Counted from the stretch's first letter, positions 6,941-13,549 are shown. The stretch is DNA of 17,931 nt from CAZYTO01 sp964650405 (GCA_964650405.1 CAZYTO010000097.1:1-17931), one strand, 5' to 3'. The notes: generated by a model not told the origin, from the letters alone. Made by a program: numbers and translations.

Positions 6941-7964
6941 GCAACTCCGGATATCCCGTGATCATCAGATCCGATCCGACGATCTCGATGCGATCAAAGC
7001 GAAAGCGGAGCGCATCTGTCAACCGTCGCACGGGCTCGCCGCTGTAGAGCGCGGGTGCGGCGGCGCCGCCGACGATGGCCGGCGCGACGAAGACGATCAG
7101 CTTCTGCCAGAGCCGCCGCCGCAGGAATTCCGAATGCAGAACGGAGCCGCCCTCCACCAGCAGAGACTGGATACCTTGCGCGTAGAGCGATCCGAGGAGG
7201 TCTTCCGGGGCGACGTCGTCGGTGAGGTGCAACGTGGCGCCGCCGTCCGTGAGCACCTTTGCGTCCGCGGGAACGGTGCGGTCGCGGTCGAGGATGACCC
7301 GCAGCCACGGCTGGACGGACGTGTTCAGCCCCAGCCGGCGCGTGAGCTGCGGATCGTCGGCCAGGACGGTACCGCCGCCGGCGGCGATGGCGTCGTACAT
7401 CTCGCGCAATTCGAGGCTCTTCTCCCGTGCCGCCGGGGAGGTGATCCACTTCGACTCGCGCTCGACGGTGGCCAGCTTGCCGTCGAACGTCATCCCGGCT
7501 TTCAGCACGACGAAGGGCCGGTGCGCCGTGACGGCATGGACGAAGACCTCGTTGAGCCGGCGCGCCTCGGACTCGAGCACGCCGGTGACGACGTCGATCC
7601 CTGCCTGGCGGAGCCGTTCCGCCCCTCCGCCCGCCGCCGCGTGGGGATCGAGCATGGCCATGACCACGCGGGCGAAGCCGGCGGACAACACGGCGTCCGT
7701 GCACGGCGGCGTGCGTCCGTGATGGCTGCACGGCTCCAGGTTGACGTAGAGCGTCGCGCCTCGCGGGTCAGGACATGCCCGCAGCGCCTCCACTTCGGCG
7801 TGCGCCTCGCCCGCTCTCCGGTGCCATCCCTCGGCCAGGATCTCGCCGTCGCGGACGATGACCGCCCCCACCATCGGGTTCGGGCTGACGCCGTAACGCC
7901 CGAGCGCCGCCAGCTCGAGAGCACGCCGCATGTACTGCTCGTCGAGAGCCAATGACGCCGTCAT
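6930..7964 (-). CDS. ribD: Bifunctional diaminohydroxyphosphoribosylaminopyrimidine deaminase/reductase
   Basis: RibD performs the second and third steps of the pyrimidine branch of riboflavin synthesis. The N-terminal deaminase has VSPNPMVGAVIV, the zinc ligand His55 with Glu57 in AHAEVEA, and PCSHHGRTPPC with Cys79 and Cys88. The reductase domain begins near residue 150 (RPFVVLKAGMTFDGKLAT) and continues through SKWITSPAAR, AAGGGTVLADDPQLT and LLVEGGSVLHSEF. At 344 aa it is a little short of the usual 360-370. The last residues (LLIR and stop) are encoded by the intergenic octamer repeat, so the C-terminus has been remodelled by the repeat. No RFN (FMN) riboswitch consensus is visible upstream; the upstream DNA is the repeat field. 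Confidence 0.95.
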   Translation of the reverse strand: MTASLALDEQYMRRALELAALGRYGVSPNPMVGAVIVRDGEILAEGWHRRAGEAHAEVEALRACPDPRGATLYVNLEPCSHHGRTPPCTDAVLSAGFARVVMAMLDPHAAAGGGAERLRQAGIDVVTGVLESEARRLNEVFVHAVTAHRPFVVLKAGMTFDGKLATVERESKWITSPAAREKSLELREMYDAIAAGGGTVLADDPQLTRRLGLNTSVQPWLRVILDRDRTVPADAKVLTDGGATLHLTDDVAPEDLLGSLYAQGIQSLLVEGGSVLHSEFLRRRLWQKLIVFVAPAIVGGAAAPALYSGEPVRRLTDALRFRFDRIEIVGSDLMITGYPELLIR

Positions 7965-8019
7965 TGTGACGGCCTCGGCGTGTGGGTGGCGGAATCAACG
8001 ATGTTCGCAAGAACGGCCA

Positions 8020-8199
8020 GATGGCGTGGGTGGGCGGAGCTCGAACGCAGCGGGAAGTGCGGCGTACGTCTGAACCACGGATGGCGCGGGTGGGTGGAGC
8101 TCGAAAGCTGCGGGACGCGTGGCATACGCCCGAACCACGGATGGCACGGGTGGGTGGAGCTCGAAAGCAGTGGGACGCGTGGCCTACGCGTAGGCCACC
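8020..8199. repeat. Three 60-bp tandem repeats
   Basis: Three units start at 8020, 8080 and 8140 with exact 60-bp spacing. Each opens with GATGGC and GGGTGGG, continues with GGAGCTCGAA and, in the first two, ends in GAACCACG; the third unit diverges after GGCCTACGC, where it runs into a hairpin repeat. Because 60 is a multiple of three, both strands give open frames with a 20-residue period. I see no support for translation. Confidence 0.9.
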
Positions 8200-8219
8200 C
8201 TCTCCCCGCGGGAGAGGGT
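8197..8219. repeat. ACCCTCTCCC hairpin, copy 1
   Basis: Perfect 10-bp stem ACCCTCTCCC (8197-8206) and GGGAGAGGGT (8210-8219) around a CGC loop. The same stem recurs at 8451-8473 and 8598-8620. A GGGGTGAGGG motif lies further on (about 8284-8293). Stems of this sequence are a common dispersed intergenic element in many GC-rich bacteria. Confidence 0.85.
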
Positions 8220-8356
8220 CGGCACTGGAGCGCGCACTCCTGAGGACCGTGAATCAGCTTCCCAGCAGCCAGCGCGGAAGTGCCGGGGTGAGGGCCATTC
8301 CCGTTCCGCTGCCGAGCACGCTGCTGAACCTGCGCGCACGATCCGAGAAAGCGCGT

Positions 8357-8632
8357 GCAGAAGCGCTCATGAAGGCCTCGACCCCTCACCCCGCCGGCGC
8401 GCTGACTGTTGGCCGATGATTCAGCGCATGGCGAAGAGCGCGCCGCGGCGACCCTCTCCCGGTGGGAGAGGGTGTCCTCCTGGTGCCTTGTCACATGCCG
8501 CCCGCGGAAGCGCTCATAACGGCCTCGACCCCTCACCCCGCCGCTGCGCTGATTGCTAGCCGATGATTCAGCACATGGCAAGGAGCGCGCCGCGGCGACC
8601 CTCTCCCGGTGGGAGAGGGTGTCCTCCCGGTG
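8357..8632. repeat. Direct repeat of about 130 bp in two copies, each with an ACCCTCTCCC hairpin
   Basis: Copy 1 begins at 8357 and copy 2 at 8504, a 147-bp offset. Both contain, in order, AAGCGCTCAT, CCTCGACCCCTCACCCCGCC, CCGATGATTCAGC, GAGCGCGCCGCGGCG and the hairpin ACCCTCTCCC-GGT-GGGAGAGGGT (8451-8473 and 8598-8620), then GTGTCCTCC. The copies differ at scattered single bases. The pairing of CCCTCACCC with the ACCCTCTCCC stem in fixed order suggests a composite mobile-like repeat rather than simple slippage. Confidence 0.85.
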
Positions 8633-8689
8633 GTTTGTCGCTTCGCGAAGCATGGCCGGAAAACCGCGAGGATCTTAACCCGCCCTCCT

Positions 8690-8717
8690 GCTCGCCGCTC
8701 GCCGTCTGCCGCTCGCC
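8690..8717. repeat. GCTCGCC heptamer array
   Basis: Four 7-bp units: GCTCGCC (8690), GCTCGCC (8697), GTCTGCC (8704), GCTCGCC (8711). The same heptamer occurs in the centre of the ribD-ribE element (6883-6889), at 11053 and 11067, and inverted at 10892-10898, linking several intergenic spaces. It lies just past the htrA terminator. Confidence 0.7.
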
Positions 8718-8718
8718 C

Positions 8719-8750
8719 GAAAAAGAAGAGCCGCTGGAAACCAGCGGCTC
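8719..8750 (-). terminator. Rho-independent terminator of htrA
   Basis: Read on the minus strand, a perfect 10-bp stem (GAGCCGCTGG, 8750-8741, with CCAGCGGCTC, 8737-8728) with a TTT loop is followed by TTCTTTTTC. It lies 24 nt after the htrA stop codon and is a textbook intrinsic terminator. Confidence 0.9.
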
Positions 8751-8773
8751 TCGAGAGAACATGTGGACGGAGC

Positions 8774-10339
8774 TTACGGCACCCGCAGGAAGCGGTAGCC
8801 GGAGATGCCCGGGCCGCCGCGGGCGTTCGAGGTGACGTAGATGCGGATCGTCTGGCCGCTCTTGGTCTGGTCCACCGCGGCGCGGAACTCCTCCGCGTTG
8901 GCGATCTTCCTGCCCTGCACTTCGCTGATCACGTCACCCACGCTCAGCACTTCGCCGGCCGGGGAGACTTCCTTGACGTCAGTCACGACGACACCCTTGA
9001 TGGTGTCCTCCAGCCCATAGAGCTGGCGTGTCTGCGGGGTGAGGTTCTGGACCGACATGCCGAGCTTGTTGCGGGTCGGGGCGGTCTCGCCCTCCTTCTC
9101 CGTGTCTTCGGCTTTCTCGCCTTCGTCGGGGCGCTCGGCCGTCTTCGCCGTGAACGTCTTCTGCTGGCCGTCGCGAATGACCGTCAGCTTCACGGGCGAG
9201 CCGACCGGGAGGTAGGAGATGTAGTCGATGATCTCGCGGTTGTTGCGCATCGGATGGCCGTCGACGTCGACGACGACGTCGCCTGGCTTCACGCCCGCTG
9301 CGTCCGCCGGCTTGCCGGGGGTGACGGTCTGGACGAGCGCACCCTGCGCCGTGGGCAGGTTGAAACTCTCCTTGACCTGATCGGTCACGTCGACGATGCC
9401 CATGCCGAGGTAGCCGCGGGTGACCTTGCCCTGCTTGAGCTGCGGCAGGAGGCGGCGGGCGGTGTTGATCGGAGTGGCGAAGCCGAGACCCTGGGCACCG
9501 CCGGCGCGGATGGCGGTGTTGATGCCGACCACCTCGCCGTTGATATTGAGGAGCGGACCGCCGGAGTTGCCGGGGTTGATCGAGGCGTCGGTCTGGATGA
9601 AGTTCTCGAACGAGCGGGTCTGCTCGCTGAGGCCGAGGGCGCGGCCCTTGGCCGAGATCACGCCCACGGTGAGAGTGTTCTCGAACTGGTAGGGATTGCC
9701 GATGGCGATGGCCCAGTCACCCTTGCGGATGTGGTCGGAGTCGCCGAGGGGGATGTTCGGCAGGTTGGTGTTGACGTCGATCTTCACCAGGGCGATGTCC
9801 GTGGACGGATCGCGGCCGATGATCTTGGCGTCGATGGTGTGGCCGCCGTTGCCGTTCTCGTCGGCGCCGTAGTGCACCTGCACCTTGGTGGCGCCCTCGA
9901 CCACGTGGTTGTTGGTCAGGATGTACCCGTCCGGCGAGATGATGAAGCCGGAGCCGCCGTTGCGCTGGGCGTGCTCGTCGTCATCGCCGCCGTTCGGGGT
10001 CTGGTTGCGCCGGGGAGCCCGGCGCCCGTTCGGGCTCTGGTCGTTCGGGTTCGGGAAGAAGAACTCGAAAGGATCGATGCCGCCGAAGCTACGGCTGGCC
10101 GTGTGCACCACTTCCGTGGTGGTGATGGAGACGACGGCCGGCGCGACCCGGGCCGCGAGGTCCGCGAAGGACGGGACGGCCACCGTGGTGATCGGCGTGC
10201 CGGTGCTGGAAACGGACGCCGCCGGCTGTGCGCTCGAGGTCCGCATGAAACCGAGATCGGCGCTCAGCACGATCCCGAAGGCGACCGACGCGATGACGAT
10301 GGCGATGGTCGAAAGAACGCGTTTGGTGGAGGGATTCAT
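8774..10339 (-). CDS. Do/HtrA-family periplasmic serine protease
   Basis: An envelope protease/chaperone of the DegP/HtrA family that degrades misfolded exported proteins. An N-terminal hydrophobic segment (residues about 9-28) acts as a signal or anchor. The trypsin-like domain has the catalytic triad His145 (LTNNHVVEGA), Asp181 (DIALVKID) and Ser259 (NPGNSGGPL). PDZ1 spans about 306-400 (RGYLGMGIVDV, KPGDVVVDVDG) and PDZ2 about 424-510 (NKLGMSVQNLTP, VGDVISEVQGRKI). A low-complexity Asn/Arg/Asp-rich loop (about 96-127) precedes the His region, and an acidic stretch separates the PDZ domains. The 521-aa length is normal. AAGGAG lies about 11 nt upstream of the ATG. It has its own terminator and probably its own promoter in 10340-10507. 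Whether it corresponds to degP, degQ or degS cannot be decided here. Confidence 0.95.
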   Translation of the reverse strand: MNPSTKRVLSTIAIVIASVAFGIVLSADLGFMRTSSAQPAASVSSTGTPITTVAVPSFADLAARVAPAVVSITTTEVVHTASRSFGGIDPFEFFFPNPNDQSPNGRRAPRRNQTPNGGDDDEHAQRNGGSGFIISPDGYILTNNHVVEGATKVQVHYGADENGNGGHTIDAKIIGRDPSTDIALVKIDVNTNLPNIPLGDSDHIRKGDWAIAIGNPYQFENTLTVGVISAKGRALGLSEQTRSFENFIQTDASINPGNSGGPLLNINGEVVGINTAIRAGGAQGLGFATPINTARRLLPQLKQGKVTRGYLGMGIVDVTDQVKESFNLPTAQGALVQTVTPGKPADAAGVKPGDVVVDVDGHPMRNNREIIDYISYLPVGSPVKLTVIRDGQQKTFTAKTAERPDEGEKAEDTEKEGETAPTRNKLGMSVQNLTPQTRQLYGLEDTIKGVVVTDVKEVSPAGEVLSVGDVISEVQGRKIANAEEFRAAVDQTKSGQTIRIYVTSNARGGPGISGYRFLRVP

Positions 10340-10507
10340 GAGTCTGTCTGCTCCTTGCTGCCCGATGGATGACTACATAACGAAATTGGGGGTGGGATTG
10401 TTGCCGGTCGTCATGGTTTTTTTGCCGTGCCGCGTAAGTGCCGACCGCCGGCACCGACGACCGTTCTCAAGACGGTGAGACGGATCAGGTGGACAAATGT
10501 TACGCAC
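10340..10507 (-). promoter_or_regulatory. htrA upstream region with two small hairpins
   Basis: Between the terminator of the YeaQ-like gene and the htrA start there is room for an htrA promoter and leader. Two short stems are visible: ACCGT/ACGGT around a 7-nt loop (10460-10476) and GTGCCG/CGGCAC around a 5-nt loop (10438-10454). Neither is followed by a T-run on either strand, so they are not terminators; operator or leader structure is possible. I could not pick a convincing -35/-10 pair. Confidence 0.35.
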
Positions 10508-10536
10508 ACAAAAAAAGCGGCGGCCTGCGCCGCCGC
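10508..10536 (-). terminator. Rho-independent terminator of the YeaQ-like gene
   Basis: On the minus strand an 8-bp perfect GC stem (GCGGCGGC, 10536-10529, with GCCGCCGC, 10524-10517) and a GCAG loop is followed by a run of seven or more T. It lies 27 nt after the stop codon of the upstream gene and separates it from htrA. Confidence 0.92.
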
Positions 10537-10563
10537 ATTCCAGGCGCCCTGGAAAAGGAGAGG

Positions 10564-10818
10564 TCAGACCACCGAACGGCGGCCGACGATCAAGCGGTAG
10601 AGGAACAGCAGGATCATCGCGCCGATGATCGAGCCGATCCACCCCGCCGTCTGCTCGTTCTTTCCGAGAATCGTCGTGGCCAGGAACCCGCCCACGAACG
10701 AGCCGGCGATGCCGAGGAGAATGGTCACGATGAACCCGCCCGGGTCGCGTCCCGGCATCAGGAACTTGGCGATGACCCCGACGATCAAGCCGAACAAAAG
10801 CCATCCGAGTATGCCCAT
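10564..10818 (-). CDS. GlsB/YeaQ/YmgE-family small stress membrane protein
   Basis: An 84-aa protein with three hydrophobic helices: MGILGWLLFGLIVGVIAKFL, GGFIVTILLGIAGSFVGGFL and TAGWIGSIIGAMILLFLYRLIVG. The glycine pattern, the MPGRDPGGF turn after helix 1 and the length match the transglycosylase-associated/GlsB family, which is induced by general stress in several bacteria; the molecular role is unknown. ATG 10818 is chosen because TGGAGGA (10830-10824 on the minus strand) lies 5 nt upstream. The longer frame extending to 11166 only translates the GGTACC repeats. It is divergent from the phosphofructokinase gene. Confidence 0.92.
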   Translation of the reverse strand: MGILGWLLFGLIVGVIAKFLMPGRDPGGFIVTILLGIAGSFVGGFLATTILGKNEQTAGWIGSIIGAMILLFLYRLIVGRRSVV

Positions 10819-10887
10819 GTCAGTCCTCCAAAGTAAGCCGGGTCCGCTAAGGTCCCGACCCCTTACAGTTGAGCAACGGGAGTGCCA

Positions 10888-11080
10888 GACGGGCGAGCGA
10901 GAGGCGGGGGGTGGGTACCGGGTACTGGGTACCGGGTACCTACCTGAGCCCGATACGTCGGCACCCGGCACCCGGTACCCGGCACCTGGCACCGGGTACC
11001 CGGTACCCGGTACCCGGTACCCGGTACCCGGTACCCGGTCCGCCCCCCGCCCGCTCGCCGCCCCCCGCTCGCCCGCCCAG
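10888..11080. repeat. GGTACC heptamer arrays in a large inverted element
   Basis: The left arm has four 7-bp units (GGGTACC at 10913, 10927, 10934; GGGTACT at 10920). The right arm (10960-11036) has eleven 7-bp units: GGCACCC, GGCACCC, GGTACCC, GGCACCT, GGCACCG and six GGTACCC. Outside these, GGGCGAGCGAGAGGCGGGGG (10891-10910) is roughly complementary to the C-rich flank 11041-11078, which repeats GCTCGCC at 11053 and 11067, two heptamers apart. The whole can fold as one long hairpin. It fills the divergent space between the YeaQ-like gene and phosphofructokinase, so their promoters must lie beside or inside it. Confidence 0.9.
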
Positions 11081-11104
11081 GTATGTGATTTGATCGCACC
11101 CGTC

Positions 11105-12181
11105 ATGGTGAAGCGCATCGGCATTCTCACAGGCGGGGGCGACTGTCCCGGGCTCAACGCGGTCATCCGTGCCGCGGTTCGTACCGCCTCCCGCGATCAC
11201 ATGGAAGTGCTCGGCATCCAGCTCGGATTCGAGGGCCTGCTGACGGGACATGTCGTTCCGCTGACCACCGAGGCCATCCGCGGCATCCTGCCGAAGGGAG
11301 GAACGCTGCTGCGGACGACGAACCGGGGCAATCCGTTCGAGTATCCGGCGGTGGACGCAGCCGGCCATACGGTCTGTGTCGACCGCTCGGCGGAGGTCGT
11401 GGAGAGGATCCGGGAGCTCGGCATCGAAGGGATCATCGCCATCGGCGGCGACGGCACGCTGCGCATCGCCCAGCGCCTCTGCGACATGGGCATCCCGATC
11501 GTGGCGGTGCCGAAGACGATCGACAACGACCTCGCGGCGACGGATTACACGTTCGGCTTTCACACCGCCGTGGCCGTGGCGACGGAGGCGGTGGACCGGC
11601 TGCACACGACCGCCGAGAGTCACGACCGGGTCATGATCCTGGAAGTGATGGGCCGCAATGCCGGCTGGATCGCGCTCTATGCCGGCATCGCCGGCGGGGC
11701 CGACATCATCCTCATCCCGGAGATCGCCTACCAGCCGGAGCACGTCGTCAACTCCATCCGCTCGCGGCAGAAGGAAGGCTCGAACTTCGACATCATCGTC
11801 GTAGCCGAGGGAGCGAAGCGGCGAGGCGGTGAGGAGAGCTACCTCGACAAGGCCGCCCGCCGCCTCGGCGGCATCGCTTACCAGGTGGCGGCGGACATCG
11901 CCTCGGCCATCGACCTCGAGATCCGCGTGACGGTCCTCGGCCACATCCAGCGCGGCGGCTCGCCCATCGCCTTCGACCGCATCCTGGCCAGCCGCTTCGG
12001 CAAGGCCGCGGCGGACCTCCTGGCCCGCGGCGACTTCGGCAGGATGGTCGCCCTCCGCGCCGACGAGATCGTCGCCGTGCCGATCAAGGAAGCCGTGTCG
12101 CGGATGAAGTACGTCGATCCCGACGGCGAGATCGTGGCCGCCGCCCGCAGCGTAGGGATCTCGTTCGGAGACGGACGGTGA
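11105..12181 (+). CDS. pfkA: 6-phosphofructokinase
   Basis: The enzyme phosphorylates fructose 6-phosphate to fructose 1,6-bisphosphate in glycolysis. The 358-aa protein has ILTGGGDCPGLNAVIR (7-22), AIGGDGTL (112-119), VPKTIDND with catalytic Asp140 (135-142), EVMGRNAGW and a C-terminal RVTVLGHIQRGGSP. In the two phosphoryl-donor positions it has Gly117 (GGDGT, the ATP type) but Lys137 (PKTIDND, seen in PPi-dependent and in actinobacterial ATP enzymes), so it belongs to the mixed-signature group; ATP use is more likely because of Gly117. ATG 11105 starts the domain at MVKRIGILTGG; GTG 11108 is an alternative. No strong ribosome site is seen, and the longer upstream frame only translates repeats. 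Confidence 0.93.
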   Translation: MVKRIGILTGGGDCPGLNAVIRAAVRTASRDHMEVLGIQLGFEGLLTGHVVPLTTEAIRGILPKGGTLLRTTNRGNPFEYPAVDAAGHTVCVDRSAEVVERIRELGIEGIIAIGGDGTLRIAQRLCDMGIPIVAVPKTIDNDLAATDYTFGFHTAVAVATEAVDRLHTTAESHDRVMILEVMGRNAGWIALYAGIAGGADIILIPEIAYQPEHVVNSIRSRQKEGSNFDIIVVAEGAKRRGGEESYLDKAARRLGGIAYQVAADIASAIDLEIRVTVLGHIQRGGSPIAFDRILASRFGKAAADLLARGDFGRMVALRADEIVAVPIKEAVSRMKYVDPDGEIVAAARSVGISFGDGR

Positions 12182-12240
12182 AAGGCGAAGACACCCGCTC
12201 CTTTCAGCCTTCCAATCTTTCAGCCTTTCAGCCTTGGAGT
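12179..12240. repeat. CTTTCAGC octamer array between convergent genes
   Basis: Units in 8-bp register: CTTTCAGC (12201), CTTCCAAT (12209), CTTTCAGC (12217), CTTTCAGC (12225), CTTGGAGT (12233). TGAAAGG at the pfkA stop (12179-12185) is complementary to CCTTTCA (12200-12206), giving a small stem. It is the shortest member of the short-period intergenic repeats in this window. Confidence 0.7.
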
Positions 12241-12262
12241 CGCCCCGCCGTTCAGCGTTTTC

Positions 12263-13522
12263 TCACTGTTGCGGAACCACCTTCCCGGCCTTCATCACGA
12301 ACGTGACGTGGTCGAATGCCTTCGTGTCTTTCAGCGGATCGCCGTCGAGGGCGATGACGTCGGCGGCCTTGCCGGCTTCGAGACTGCCGGCGTCGACGCT
12401 GAGCAGCGACGCGGCATTCACCGTTGCGGCTTGCAGTGCCTGCAGCGGCGTAAGGCCGCCGGCTACGAGGGCCTGAAACTCGCGCGTCGTGTACTTCGGG
12501 TCGTCATCGAGGCCGTAGGCGATCTTGAGGTGATGGCGGATGGCGCGCTCGAACGCCGGCTGCTGGTACTTCAGAATCGCCTTCCCCTTCTCCAGCATGA
12601 TCGGCTCCTGCCCCGAGGTGAGGCCCATCTCCACGCCGCGCTGGAACGTCTCCAGCGTCGGCACCAGCCACGTGCCCCGGTCGGCCATGAGCTGCGCCGT
12701 TTCCTCGTCGAGCATCGTCCCGTGCTCGATCGAATCGATGCCGGCGCGTACCGCGGCGGTGATGCCGGCGGTGCCTTCCGCGTGGGCCATGACCTTCCGC
12801 CCGGCGCGGTGAGCGACCTCCACGGCCGCTTTCATCTGCTCGTCGCTGAGTTCCTGGAAGTTGTAATCGCTCAGCGCGTCGGCGACACCGCCGGTGGCCA
12901 TGAGCTTGATCCAGTCCACACCGTTCCGGAGGTCGTGACGGACGGCGGCACGCATCTCGTCCACCGTGTCGGCAATGTTCGGAAGCTTGACCATCGGCAC
13001 GTCAGGGGCGAGGGCATTGAGGTCGTTGTGCCCGCCGGTAACGGAGATGGGCACGCCCGCGGTGATGACGCGGGGCCCGGCGATCATTCCGCGTGCGATG
13101 GCATTGCGGATCGCCACCGTGTCGTAGGCCGGGTCGGACGTGCCGGCGTCGCGGACCGTCGTGAATCCGTGCTGCAGATAGATCCGGGCGTTCACCACCG
13201 CCATCAGTGTCTTCTCCGGCGAGGAGCGGCGGAGATTGCCGACCGCGGAGATGTCGTCCCAGTCCGCTTCGAGATGGACGTGGCAGTCGATGAGGCCCGG
13301 CAGGACCGTCGCCTCGCCGAGGTCGATGACCCGCACACCCTTCGGCGCGCTCTTCTCGACCGAGGCGATGCGGTCGCCGCGCACGACGACATACGCGTCG
13401 CTCGTGCTTCCGGTGTGCACGTCGAGCACATGCTTCGAGTGGATGGCAGTGGACGGTTCCTCCGCTCCGAAGGCGGCGATCGCGAACAGGAGAGATAGAG
13501 CCGTGACGAGCTTGAGTCGCAT
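12263..13522 (-). CDS. Exported metal-dependent amidohydrolase (imidazolonepropionase/prolidase-like)
   Basis: The N-terminus (MRLKLVTALSLLFAIAAFGA) is a clear signal peptide, so the enzyme is secreted or periplasmic. Metal-binding and catalytic residues of the amidohydrolase superfamily are present: HVHLE (His near 82 and 84), WIKLMATGG with a likely carbamylated Lys near 207, MAHAEG (His near 248), SIEHGT (His near 268) and YGLD (Asp near 340). The closing segment SLEAGKAADVIALDGDPL forms the beta-sandwich end. Homologues hydrolyse dipeptides or related amides; the substrate cannot be named. Two ATGs occur; GGAGG at 13531-13527 is 1 nt from the first (13525) and 4 nt from the second (13522), so I prefer the second. 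The divergent enoyl-CoA hydratase starts only 24 to 27 nt away. Confidence 0.92.
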   Translation of the reverse strand: MRLKLVTALSLLFAIAAFGAEEPSTAIHSKHVLDVHTGSTSDAYVVVRGDRIASVEKSAPKGVRVIDLGEATVLPGLIDCHVHLEADWDDISAVGNLRRSSPEKTLMAVVNARIYLQHGFTTVRDAGTSDPAYDTVAIRNAIARGMIAGPRVITAGVPISVTGGHNDLNALAPDVPMVKLPNIADTVDEMRAAVRHDLRNGVDWIKLMATGGVADALSDYNFQELSDEQMKAAVEVAHRAGRKVMAHAEGTAGITAAVRAGIDSIEHGTMLDEETAQLMADRGTWLVPTLETFQRGVEMGLTSGQEPIMLEKGKAILKYQQPAFERAIRHHLKIAYGLDDDPKYTTREFQALVAGGLTPLQALQAATVNAASLLSVDAGSLEAGKAADVIALDGDPLKDTKAFDHVTFVMKAGKVVPQQ

Positions 13523-13543
13523 CATTCCTCCACGTCATAGAAT
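13512..13543 (+). promoter_or_regulatory. Candidate promoter for a leaderless enoyl-CoA hydratase message
   Basis: TAGAAT (13538-13543) matches a -10 hexamer at five of six positions and ends 6 nt before the ATG at 13550, placing transcription start at or next to the start codon. A TTGAGT (13512-13517) lies upstream with a long 20-nt spacer. There is no ribosome site before the ATG, which fits leaderless translation. Confidence 0.4.
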
Positions 13544-13549
13544 GCCCGG

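Larger units (their letters stand above)
7965..8719. other. Gene-free repeat field between ribD and htrA
   Basis: About 750 bp upstream of ribD and downstream of htrA with no credible gene. Long frames exist on both strands, but they translate the repeats themselves (for example 20-residue periodicity in 8020-8199), show no domain-like sequence and have no ribosome sites. It holds a 60-bp tandem triplicate, three 10-bp-stem hairpins, a 147-bp-spaced direct repeat and a short heptamer array, listed separately. The ribD promoter must lie in or near 7965-8020 unless transcription starts within the repeats; I see no convincing -35/-10 pair. Confidence 0.75.

Noticed and set aside
7965..8060. FMN (RFN) riboswitch upstream of ribD
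   Set aside because: I looked for the conserved RFN segments on the minus strand and found none.
8020..8632. CRISPR array
   Set aside because: The repeats are directly adjacent or long and diverged, with no unique spacers of regular length and no cas genes.
7961..8653. 230-aa minus-strand reading frame and overlapping plus-strand frames in the repeat field
   Set aside because: The translations just follow the 60-bp and 147-bp repeats, have no ribosome sites and no domain-like sequence.
8609..10372. 587-aa plus-strand frame opposite htrA
   Set aside because: It is the antisense shadow of the protease gene; the composition is typical of GC-rich shadow frames and it lacks any motif.
10460..10476. 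tRNA-Ser-like anticodon arm (minus strand, 5-bp stem with loop CTTGAGA)
   Set aside because: No D-arm, T-arm (no GGTTCGA-like motif) or acceptor stem can be found around it, so the likeness to an anticodon hairpin is probably chance.
10819..11166. N-terminal extension of the YeaQ-like protein through the GGTACC repeat
   Set aside because: The extension is purely repeat translation, and a strong TGGAGGA site marks the internal ATG at 10818.
12269..13498. 409-aa plus-strand frame opposite the amidohydrolase gene
   Set aside because: Antisense shadow of a gene with full catalytic motifs and a signal peptide.
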